DNA from: Benincasa hispida
Taxonomy: Eukaryota; Streptophyta; Magnoliopsida; Cucurbitales; Cucurbitaceae
Assembly: GCF_009727055.1 (NCBI RefSeq)
Contig: NC_052350.1
Span: 29,430,000 to 29,493,999 of the forward strand
Direction: 5' to 3'
Length of the DNA stretch: 64,000 nt
Shown: piece by piece, positions 34,036-43,866 of the stretch
How positions within the stretch are numbered: the first letter of the stretch is position 1
Layout of the letters: every line of letters starts with the position of its first letter
Made by a program: the position numbers and the translations under genes
Notes under the pieces: model-generated
Databases searched by the model: none
Seen by the model: the letters and a program-made list of their open reading frames with translations, nothing else
Told to the model about the DNA's origin: nothing

Positions 34036-35361
34036 GTTCTAGGTTTGCCCAGACCCAAAACAAATAATTTTTTTACCCCTCTCACGAGCTTGTAGACTAA
34101 TGGAAAAAGGTCATCTCCATAGGAATCTAGGACAATGTTAACCTTAACTTGAATTATAATTGGGGGGGTAGGTTGAGATTGTTTTGATTGCGATGAAAAT
34201 TAAATGGCATAAATGTACAAGGGTAACTTAAAACTGGAATTTGATTCAGTTAAAAGCTCTTGCCTAGGGATTAAGAATCCACTCATTCACTTGGTTGATC
34301 ATAGAACTTCTAAAATCATGTAATGTTTTTTGTTTTAAATTTTAGCCCATATGTTTAAGAAGACCCAAGCTACATGCCCTAACGTGTTAATTAATTTCTT
34401 AATCAACCTAGATGCTCAACTAATTGGATTCAATAGTGTCCATATTAATTAAATACCCACATTAAGAAAGGTAATCTAGCTAAGTCGATTTAATAACCCA
34501 GATAGTCTAACTAACTAATCGTTTCATTCTTGAAATTAGTTAAACATGCAATATGATTGTGAAAGGATTGCTCTGACAATCTAAAATTCACACCCAAGCA
34601 TATTTTAACCCCTTGCCCTTTGAGATAATGAAATATAAAGATGTTCTTCCCTAGCAATCGATGAATTGATGAGAGATGACCAAAAACTCATAAATTCAAT
34701 TCATAGAAGTGAAAATTCAAGTCTTCGAACCAAGATTTAATAGGTTTCAATCATATTCTAAGCTACAAAACACTTACCTTAGCCACTCTTAATGTACTAA
34801 GATGAAGTTTAATGTTGAATAAGTGCAAGATACAAGAAAATAGAGGCTGGGAATGAAAAATATAAAGAATTTTGAGGTGGTGACGTCCAAATCAAAGAAT
34901 GAATGAACTAATCGGCTAATTATATATATAAAAAAAATTTGCACCGCGACACCTAAGGATAGCACTGCGGTGCTGATACCCTTTGTCAAAGCATATGAGG
35001 TGAGCGTAGTGGCGTTCAATGCACGTGTCCAGGGCTCTTTCTTTGGTCAATGTTTGGAGCACTACAACGCTCCAAGGTAGCGTCGTGGCCCTACATAGAT
35101 TTTCTCGCTTTTGGGAAATGTGTCGAGCGCAGCAGTGAGCGAGCACCACTGTGCTAGGCGTTGAAGGAAAATTCATTATTTATCTTCTCTCTCTTCGTGG
35201 TTGATGCTCCAAAGCTCCGTTTTGGTTCTCGTCCCATTTCAATTCCAATAGTCAAATCTACCTCTTAGTTGCTCAACATGCAAAATCATAGAATAAACAT
35301 GTAAAATCCTAGAGCGAGCTCGAATTAATCTAAGGAAAGTAGCACATTTTCAGTGCTAACA
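34036..35361 (-). repeat. gypsy LTR (Tat/Athila-like), approximate ends
   Basis: The minus-strand start TGTTAGCACTGAAAATG (5' end at 35361) follows an AAGTTAGGAGTGTT tract, and beyond it comes a GCTCGGGCGAT block, the arrangement seen at the 3' end of plant Tat/Athila elements. The lower edge is set at TGTTCTAGG (34036), which gives TGTT..AACA ends, but this is tentative. A word block lies at 34930-35170. Confidence 0.6.
34930..35170. repeat. GC-rich word block inside gypsy LTR
   Basis: GCACCGCGAC, GCACTGCGGTGC, GGAGCACTACAACGCTCC (a 5-bp hairpin stem), GGTAGCGTCGTGGC, GAGCGCAGCAGTGAGCGAGC and CACCACTGTGC. This is the same style and partly the same words (ACAACGCTCC, GCGTCGTG) as the leaders of copia E and K, in a gypsy element. 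Confidence 0.75.
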
Positions 35362-36386
35362 AACACTCCTAACTTAATTTTTTATCGCCCGAGCAACATA
35401 GAAACACACAATCATGCAAAAATATCATGTTTTCTTAGTTGCAAGGCTCGCTACACTCATTTTAACAGCTTAATAAGATCATGTCTGCAATCAATAATGT
35501 CATCCAAATGCAAACAATCAAATGAGGTAAATTTAGAAAGCTTTTTCAAATCTAATTTAACCCTGAACAAATTTATAAGACCCTCAACTTGTTTTCTCCC
35601 TACTCGATCAAAAGATCAAGAATTAAACGTCCTAAACACAAAGTGGAAATAATATGCAAGAAGAAAAATCCATCTCAATTATTTTTATCCTTTTTCTTTT
35701 TCCTTTATTCTCTCTTTTTTCTTCTAAGCAAATGGAAAGGAAAGCCTATTCAGAAAGGCTGCTTTTATTTTGCTTGTTCAAACAAGTTACGTGAATGATA
35801 TCCAACTACGGTCGAATTCCTTCAAAAGCTTGCTCATTTCTCGAGAATGCTTTCAGCACAAAAGAAATCACGAGTTACCTTACTGGCCCTAGCTACTCAC
35901 ATCCCTAAGAAAGCAGAACCTCTCCTTATTATCTCTCTTTTTTTCATTTCTTTTTTTTAATATTCTTTTAGTTTTAGTTTTTCTCTTTTTTTTATTCTCT
36001 CTTTTTTTAGATAAGTGAAAAAATTGGTTGGTTAATTTCCTATGCACGTATTACTAAATTGATGTTTTCAAGAGTCTAATACTATCACTAAAGGCCTTTC
36101 GAAGTGACAACAAAAATATAGGTCCAATAACGCAATTCTAAGCATTCAAGACCTAGGATAGGTAGACAAAGAACTTAAATTTGCATAAGAGATAAAAGAA
36201 AAATATTTAAATAGGCTGAAAAATCATGTTTGTTTTCTTCCAACATTACCTCAAACATGCAAGATTCTAAATGAGTGTATCATCAGCGGTCCTAAGCTCA
36301 GATGCTCAAGGACTGCCAGACATGCATCAACATAAGCAAGAGAAACTCAAACCATCCCCAACTTTCAGAGAATACTTTATCTTTAA
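35362..36386 (-). other. gypsy 3' internal region, cut by copia K
   Basis: Non-coding internal DNA next to the gypsy LTR start, with long pyrimidine tracts on the plus strand (35690-35715, 35935-36010). It resembles in style 43867-44500, the matching part of another gypsy. It stops at the 5' LTR of K (36387). The protease-bearing fragment on the other side of K (41581 onward) may be its continuation. Confidence 0.5.
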
Positions 36387-37916
36387 TGTTGGGATATCCT
36401 AGAACTCGCAGTTCGTAAATTTTGTTTTAAACATTCTATTTATCAATAAAATATTATGGAGTATCTTATTTCAATAAAGTTGTTGTTTTTGCATTCTATT
36501 ATGAAAATCCAATAAACATATACATGGCTATAGTATGAATACTTTAACTTTATGTGAACAGGATCAAGTTAATAGTATATAGCCTAAATGGTCTATAAGT
36601 ATATGAATGAAATTGGATATCTCATCCTGGTAACACTATTGGATGCAGCCCATTTTGTATAGATAATATAAGTGATGTGATCCACAGATTATTCATGCAG
36701 AGACATATGAGTGAGGGCATCCTATGCAATGAGTTTGCATATAGACTGGACCACGAAATAGTCATTTTTCTTTCTAACAACTGTTTATTGTTAAAACTGA
36801 CTATTTCATATTAAAGTAACCTAGGATAACTCGGTCTTAATCATGAGCTAGCTATGAACTCCTGTTTATTCGGGATTATCCTTTGATATGCATGGGTGAG
36901 GATGGTCCAACAGTACTACTCAATAAGCCTTCCATTTTGGGGATAAGACTGGATGGATAACTGGGGACATAGCCCTGCAAGATGGAATTCACTCCTACCC
37001 ATTTTAGGGTTAGTAGATGGGTTTTTTCTTAAGTGCTGATTCCTGGTCTTGAATAATCGGGGTCCTGCCTTCTCGAGAGGGACATGATTCATAAGTGGTA
37101 TTATGAATCATGTTTTTCATTAGAGGGTCAGTGGGAACTTAAGGAACAAGATATATTTATAGGGGTAAAACGGTAATTGTGACCCAGCTGTAATTACGAC
37201 GGACCTGTGAAGGATCGACTTACTTATTATGGTTTACATAATATATCTACAGTGAGGAGAGTGCAACTATCGAGCTATAGTGGTGTGTCTTGATAGTTAA
37301 CGAATAGTAATTAATTCGATTAAAGAGTTTAACGAATTAATAACAGATCGTTGGAGCTCATGATCTTTAAGTCCATTAAGTCCCTCTATTGGTTCATAAA
37401 TTGGAATAGCAAATTGAGTATTTGATAGGATGAATTTTGAAATTAGGGTTATGAATTTGAAATGTTCAAATTCAATTATTAGGGTTTTCGATTGGTTGTA
37501 TTTGATACAATTAAAACTGTTTAATTTAGTTGAAATTAAACGAAATTGGAGAATAAATTAATATTTAAATTATTATTTAAATATGAAATTGAATCATATT
37601 GGTGGAATTGATGTTTTATTAATTTAATATTAAGATATTAAATTAATTTTTCTTTTAATTAAAAACAAAATTAGTTTTAATTAAATTAATTATTTTGAAT
37701 TAATTTTATAAAAACTAATTTTTTAAATAAAATGGTTTTATTTAAAAATAATTTTATTTTAAAATTTTTTTTGCAAGTTAGTGGAATTTTCAAATTTAGG
37801 AAAAATCCACTAACCAAAACTATGGTGGTTTATCACCTAATTCCACCAAATTCTCCAATTAGGAGTTACCCTCCATGCAGCCTAGCTTTGCTGCATGATT
37901 TAAGAGTATAAATTGA

Positions 37917-37924
37917 ACCTCCAT
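37917..37924 (+). promoter_or_regulatory. TATA-like box of the K LTR
   Basis: TATAAATT, conserved at the same relative place in the LTRs at 4920 (minus), 18582, 33035 and 41216. It probably sets transcription start about 30 bases downstream, marking the U3/R border. Confidence 0.7.
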
Positions 37925-38147
37925 GCAGAAAGTTTGGGTGGAATTTCTGAGATTTTGATACTGAATTGCTACAAGGTTGAAAACCCTCTCAAACCATCAA
38001 AAATCATCCAAAATTCAGCTTGATTTGAGTGTTTCCACTACACATTCCTTCTTGAGCTTTGTAGAGAAGATCTTGATGGTAGTCTTGTTGAAGTTTCAAG
38101 TTCAATCTTGAAGTGATTCTGCTGAATTCGTGGATTAAGTCTTCAAA

Positions 38148-38156
38148 GGTAAGTTT
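38148..38156 (+). other. putative 5' splice site in K LTR
   Basis: CAAAG/GTAAGTTT fits the plant donor consensus AG/GTAAGT well. The homologous position reads AAAG/GTATTG at 18818 (N), AAAG/GTTAGT at 33288, AAAG/GTAAGT at 41457 and AAAG/CT in B (4690). With the acceptor at 40231-40232 it would remove 38149-40232. Confidence 0.55.
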
Positions 38157-38273
38157 TGCTTCAAACCCTCTTTGAACTTCTTTTGAATAGCATGTTTAAG
38201 ACTCAAATTAAGAATAGTTAGAGTACTTATTGATTCTGATTAATTCTACTGCATGTTAGATTACTCCTTCAAT

Positions 38274-38285
38274 TAGTATTAGAGC
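38274..38285 (+). other. primer binding site of element K
   Basis: TAGTATTAGAGC two bases after the LTR end; matches TGGTATCAGAGC of initiator Met-tRNA except for two bases. Confidence 0.88.
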
Positions 38286-40232
38286 ATGATTTAAGCACTC
38301 AATTATCGTTAATTTGAGTTTGGTAAGTGAATTTCTAAGCATGTTTAAGTTTGTAACTCATATAGTTTAAATACAATTTTGGCATTAGAATTCTCTTTGA
38401 TTTCAAAGTTAAATTTATAATTGGCTCTTTTTTGATGAGCTTATGGTTGTGCTCCAGAGTCTACAATTTATTTGGAGTCATTAGAGTCCAAATGAAGCTG
38501 TATTTTGAAGATTCAAGCAAGCATGTTCGAGCAGAAAACTGGAGCTGAGCATTCTGCCCAGGAGCGTCACGACGCTATTCATCGAGCGTTGCAATGCCAC
38601 GGGCTTGCGATGAACAACGTTGCAATGCTAGGATGTAGGGTCACAACACTGTTCATCCCAAGGGTTTTCTTCGCACGCTGCCTAGCCAGTTTATGGATTA
38701 AAGAAGTTGGTTCGACCGGTTCTCCTCCAAACCGATCCGGTTCAATATCCTTTGGTGCCTAGTGGTCTGATTCAGGTGGTTCGGGTCTGGTTTGGGTCAG
38801 TTCAAGCGGTTCTTCATCAAACTAAAGTTATTTTTAACCTGTTATTGTAATAATTTAGCTTATTTGTTGATTTAGAATGCCAAAGTTGAACCATATTAGT
38901 ATTGTTTAATTATTTTGTACATTTGATGTGTATTGTTTTTTATTAAACATGTTTGTCATTTTAGATTTAAAATCCCACCATAGGTAAACATATTACATGC
39001 ATTATTATATGTTATAATTAGTTATAATATATAGTATGCATATTTTAAGGGTTTGTTAAAAATTGATGTAATTGTTATGTTAATTTTTGCCTTTGAAGCA
39101 TGTTATGGTTTGTTTTATAAATTAGTTATAAAATAAAATTAGACTTTAAAATTCATAACAAAGATAAACAACATGCTTACTTAGGCTAACAACTAGTTTT
39201 AATGGTTAAAATAGATTGTTAACTTATAAAATTTGGTTACAAACTCAAATCAGTTCATAAATCTATCTAAGGTTGGGGGTATTTAAGTTGACGGTTTACG
39301 TAACACCTCCTACCTGGGGGATTATGACCGAAATATTGAGTGTTGTTAACTAATTTTATGAGCTTGCATGAGAGGTGTGAGGTTTAAAACTAGTTTAAAC
39401 ACATAGACGTCGTAGGTTAATATCCAAATGTAAACGTTATACTTGGATAAAATCACATAAACTTAGATTTTTTCTTAAATTAGCCATAATTAAACCTAAG
39501 TAAATGAATACCCAAACATTTAGAACACTTCAGTGGGAAATCAACAATATATTCGATATAAAGTTAATAGCTCTCACATCCCCAAGAGTTCACACCGTGA
39601 GATCCATGCTCGACTTCGTGTCGCTTTTACCGCAACTACTCCATATGGAAACTGTGCATGGGTTAATAATAAAGTGAATGGGGGAAGTAGTTCATAGTAA
39701 GTGGGTGAAGGAAATGTGTCAACATTGTCCTACGGTCTCCTCCATTAGTTTGAACCGTGAGATTCCTATGTTGCACCTGCTGTCGTTTTTAGACGGCACT
39801 AGCTAGTCGTTAACCACGACGATCCCCACGGAGGGTTGTAACATAAGATTCAGAACAATCCAAGCTTCAGTAATAAATAGGGTCTTATAGTTCCATCTTG
39901 GATATTGTCTTCCTCCTCGGGGGCATGTTCATACCGTTCTATAAAATCTGAAAATGGCGGGTCACACTTACAATAGTTACTAATTGTTAGTAAACATCTT
40001 GACTGAAAAGGATAACTAAAAGAACTATAGGAATAAAGAGTTATTCTGATATAGTATTTGGTCAAGAATTGTCTTGCTTCAGTGAAGGAATTGTTGACTG
40101 CCTCACGGTAGAAACTATTCTAAATCACTGAAGTATCGTTGCAAACAAATAAAGATTTATCGGTACTTTATTATTTTGCTAAAATTTGGATTTATATGCA
40201 TAAAATTTAATAGAATTTGTTTAATTTTTCAG
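38286..40232 (+). other. 2-kb leader of copia K
   Basis: Non-coding leader from the primer site to gag. It includes two word blocks (38545-38680 with GCGTCACGACGCT, ACGTTGCAATGCTA; 38700-38830 with GGTTCGACCGGTTC-type words), the family-wide blocks GGGGTATTTAAGTTGACGG (about 39276), TTCACACCGTGAGATCC (about 39588) and GTGTCAACATTG (about 39717), and ends in TTTAATTTTTCAG (acceptor-like AG at 40231-40232). Open frames here are short and not conserved. Confidence 0.8.
38545..38680. repeat. palindromic word block in K leader
   Basis: AGCGTCACGACGCT (imperfect palindrome), ATCGAGCGTTGCAATGCC, GGCTTGCGATG, AACGTTGCAATGCTA and GTCACAACACTGTTCATC. Same vocabulary as the E leader block at 19893-20040 and at the same distance from the primer site. 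Confidence 0.8.
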
Positions 40233-41100
40233 CAATTTCAAATTCAAGTATACAACTGCTAGCTTCCGATAAATTTAATGGCAAAGGATATCAAACTGGA
40301 AATCCAACATCAATATGATATTAGTTGTGGATGATTTGAGGTTTGTGTTGACGAAGGAATGTCCTCCGGTTCCCAGTACAACAGTTAATCAAAATGTTCG
40401 GGACATCTATGATCGATGGTTTAGGGTTAACGAAAAAGCTCGGGCCGACATCTTAGCAAGTATATCCGATGTACTTAGTAAGAAACATGAGGTAATGTCC
40501 ACCGCCTGTGAGATAATGACGTCACTCCAGGATTCGGGCAACCGTCATCCTCTGTTCAACATGAAGCCATTAAGTATGTTTACAGTACTCGCATGAAAGA
40601 TGGGTCCAACGTTAAAGAATATGTTCTCAATATGATGGTCCATTTAATATTACTGAGGCTCATGGGGTGATGATAGATGAGATAAATCAAGTCAGTATGA
40701 TATTGGAATCTCTCCCGGAGAATTATCTGCATTTCAGAACCAATGTTGTTATGAACAAATTTACTTATAATTTGACTATGTTGTTGAATAAATTACAGGC
40801 ATATTAGTCAATGATGAAACTTAAAGAAAAAGAAGTATATGTTATTTTTCGATCTAAGAAGTTTTTTAAGGGGTCGACATCTGGAACAAGACCCACTGAT
40901 AACAAGAAGTCTATTCCCTCTTCTTCGAAAGATAAATCTGTACAAATGAAGAAGAAAGGTAAAGGGAATAAGAAAACCACTGCTAAGAAAAAAAAAAGAC
41001 TCCAAAAGGAAAGTGTTTTTATTGCGGAAAGGATGGGCATTGGAAGCATAACTGCCCAAAGTATTTGGCGGAAAAGAAAGTGGAAAAGGCGAAACAAGGA
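40233..41100 (+). pseudogene. copia K gag, frameshifted and truncated
   Basis: Gag of the same family as B. The start codon position reads ATT instead of ATG right after the acceptor-like AG. Frame changes occur near 40287, 40530 and 40640. The main open part (40315-40530) reads LVVDDLRFVLTKECPPVP, DRWFRVNEKARADILASISDVL. Farther on come MILESLPENYLHF-like text and a lysine-rich tail with an A9 tract (about 40988) that shifts the frame. The zinc knuckle CFYCGKDGHWKHNC is complete (about 41007-41055). All of pol is missing: at 41100 the sequence jumps straight into the 3' LTR. Confidence 0.9.
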
Positions 41101-41580
41101 AAAATCCACTAACCAAACCTATGGTGGTTTATCACTTAATTCTACCATCTTCTTCATCAATTCTCCAAGTAGGAGCTGCCCTCCATGTAGCCTACTTTGC
41201 TGCATGATTTAAGAGTATAAATTGAATCTCCATGTAGAGAGTTTGGGTGGAATTTCTGAGATTTTGATACTGAACTGCTGCAAGGTTAAAAACCCTCTTA
41301 AACCATAAAAAATCATCCAAAATTCAGCTTGATTTGAGTACTTCCACCTTACATTCCTTCTTGAGCTTTGTAGAGAAGATCTTAGTGGTGGTCTTGTTGA
41401 AGTTTCAAACTCAATCTTGAAGTGATTCTGCTGAATTCGTGCATTAAGTCTTCAAAGGTAAGTTTTGCTTCAAACCCTCTTTGAACTTCTTTTGAATAGC
41501 ATGTTTAAGACTCAAATTAAAAATAGTTAGCGTGCTTATTGATTCTGATTAATTCTGCTACATGTTAGATTACTACTTCA
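41101..41580 (+). repeat. 3' LTR remainder of copia K
   Basis: 480 bp matching 37803-38271 of the K 5' LTR (block AAAATCCACTAACCAAA to the CTTCA end), including the TATA-like box (41216) and donor-like site (41457). The upstream 1.4 kb of this LTR is deleted together with pol. Confidence 0.9.
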
Positions 41581-42320
41581 ATTATCTAATGTGTCAAGAT
41601 AAAAAGCAAAAAACAGAGAACAAATTAATGGGGAATAGAGAAACTCCCCATAATTTGGGTACATTGAAAGAAAAGTTAAGCGTGCATCGAGCTTTAACCT
41701 CAATAAGATGCTCTGCAAACAAAATTTTCCCACTCAACTAAAAAAAAAAAAAAAAAAGCTAAAAAACTTAAAATAAAGGAAAAGCAGTAAATTTTGATGT
41801 TTGGCTGCCTACAATTTTTTAAGGTAGGTTGCTCGAACATATTTTGGCTAATCATCCTAACTCAGAGTTGATCGACTTCTCTCTGTCATCCATTTCTAAA
41901 ATATTTGCTTCACTATTATCCTGAGGAAAAAGTAATTCACTAGAAGCAAAGAGATTAATGGAAGTAGATTTATCCAAGATAGAGAATTTTTTTACTATCC
42001 CATCAAACTCTATAGGTAGAGACCCTTCTCCTACATCAATTTTAGCTCTAGTTTTTAGGAAAATTCGACCTAATATAACAGAGTTTCATGGAGGATGAGC
42101 ATGATAATCAAAATTTAGAGCACAGGAATTAGTGGGGAAGACTATGCCATCAACATTAATAGACACATCTTTAATTACTCCTAATGGCTTAGTTAAGCTA
42201 CAGTCAAGAAGTTGAACAACCACACTAGTACAATGCAAATTAATCAATCTAAGCTCAAAAACAAAGACATGAGCATGTTATTCACTGAAGCACCAAAATA
42301 AAAATAGTCCACATACTCAA
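41581..42320 (-). pseudogene. gypsy protease fragment (Athila/Tat-like)
   Basis: On the minus strand 41950-42290 reads the retropepsin region of plant Ty3/gypsy elements: FGASVNNMLMS (catalytic site, with the expected Asp replaced by Tyr just before), VVVQLLDCSLTKPLGVIKDV, SINVDGIVFP, NSVILGRIFLKTRAKIDV and LPIEFDG. A stop (TGG to TGA type) interrupts the HPP/NSVILG joint. The region 41590-41900 beyond it is non-coding. It may be the other half of the gypsy whose 3' end lies at 34036-36386, since K separates them. RT and integrase are absent. Confidence 0.8.
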
Positions 42321-43110
42321 AGGGGGACAAAAATAGTTTATGGCACATGTTGCAGACAAGTAATATAGATGTTGCAGGCAACTATCAATGTATGTGAATT
42401 CAACCACTAAACCATTACATGTACCCAAGGGAGCAATTACAAGAAGCAAGGCAAAGAAGATTCAAGAGGCCTTTCACACTACAGCTTCAAAAGCTAGCAA
42501 ATTTACAACAGACAAATAATTTTAAGCCCAAATTTATATATAATGTTAGTCAATGAGTCAAGAAGAGAATGACATGAAGATGGCACGGAAAAGTCCTATA
42601 GTTTGGAAGATGGCATGAGAGACAAAACAAATGTGCAGATTTTGTGAAGGTCAAGTGTGCACTACATGAGAAAACGTGATGTCAAAACTTGTCAAACAGA
42701 CAATTCAACTTTATCACCTTCTTCAAAAGTTATTTAAGACAATTTGGAGACTTTCTACATTTTTAGTTTTTTATTTTGACTAATTAATTAGTATGCAATT
42801 AAGTTTCAAGTTCCTAGGTCTTATTTTTGTACAATTTGCAATTAATTATATTTGAATGATTTTTGAGTTCTTGGTCCATGCACGAACTTTGGCCTTTAAA
42901 AAGGCATGTAATGCTCTCTAGAACTCATTTTATTGACATTAAAAAGCTTGTGCTTATTCTTTCCTTAGATTTGATGTTGAAATCAATTCATTAGATTAGT
43001 CTTGATCAAGCTAATTCTGGAGTGAATTGTCTTAGATCTTTGAGTGATCTTCGTAGATTCTAAGTTCAATCTAAGAGTTATTTATCCTTCTAACTAAGCT
43101 CTTGGTTGGA
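42321..43110 (+). mobile_element. gypsy fragment, plus strand (gag-like word and LTR-like end)
   Basis: 42420-42500 reads AITRSKAKKIQEAF, a motif found in many plant gypsy polyproteins. It is followed, after stops, by LTR-like sequence: the TTTAAAAAGGCATGTAATGC block (about 42895, a possible TATA-type region) and a run of TTAGATC / GATCTTCG text to about 43100. No complete domain is present and the limits are approximate. Confidence 0.5.
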
Positions 43111-43866
43111 ATCCATTCGTTATGTTAGCTTTATTTGTGAGAGTTTGGAAGGATACTAGAAGGGCCTCTAGCTTTGTATCCATAGACCATTGTGGGGCAT
43201 ATCACCTGTGCTCTTGTCGGCCATGTGGGTTGATAGTGGCATTCGTCTTGAGAATATCTTATCATCTCGAAAATCCCACAATGCTAAAGCATCATCATGT
43301 TGTAGACTGTGATTTGACAACTTCATGCATCTTTGCCACCTTCAGTTGATTTGACGTGCTCAAATGATAAGCCGATGTCTCAGAACAATGATAACCAATT
43401 TGTTAGTTCAGGGCGTAAGGACCATGTTGCAACTTCAAATTTCATCATTACTACAACATCAATTTTTCCTTCAAGTCTGTTTAGCATATGGGTGATTTGA
43501 CGTGCTTAGCAGTATGTCAGGATAAGTTGGGCCCATATGTCTATTCAGAGTATGAGAACTTCCCACCATGTTGTAATATGTTCCTATGATGTTGTAGCAT
43601 TGAGTTCCCATGATGTTGTAGCATGTCAATTCTAGATACTTCAAACACCAGTTTTTCTGATGCATCAATCATAAGAGACAGCACAATTTCATATGAGTTT
43701 CAAAGAATTTTATGATATAAAACACATTAAGGAACATGTTGTGCTACCATGATCTTCATATAGTATTTCTACAAAAATTGCTTACCACTTTGAGTTTTTC
43801 TAATGCATTGAGTTCAACATTAGCCCAATTTTTTGTGCCAATATAACTTGTTATCACAAGTTATCA
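43111..43866 (-). repeat. gypsy LTR start, word-rich
   Basis: The minus-strand LTR start TGATAACTTGTGATAACAAG (5' end at 43866) follows the polypurine-like AAGTTTGGGGTG and the GCTTGAGGACCAGCAATAAT block, a standard Athila/Tat 3' arrangement. Inside, the word ATGATGTTGTAGCAT and variants recur (43285, 43555, 43588, 43612). The 3' limit is not resolved. Confidence 0.65.

Larger units (their letters stand above)
36387..38271 (+). repeat. 5' LTR of copia K
   Basis: 1885-bp LTR beginning TGTTGGGATATCC and ending CTCCTTCA, next to a primer site. The TATA-like box is at 37917 and the donor-like TTCAAAG/GTAAGTTT at 38142-38156, 232 bp downstream. Its last 470 bases recur at 41101-41580 as the remainder of the 3' LTR. 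Confidence 0.93.

Noticed and set aside
34916..35176. 86-codon minus-strand frame
   Set aside because: It spans the word block of a gypsy LTR and shows no domain.
40804..41116. Hydrophobic minus-strand frames resembling membrane proteins
   Set aside because: They are antisense to the lysine-rich tail of K gag (AAG/AAA codons read as CTT/TTT).
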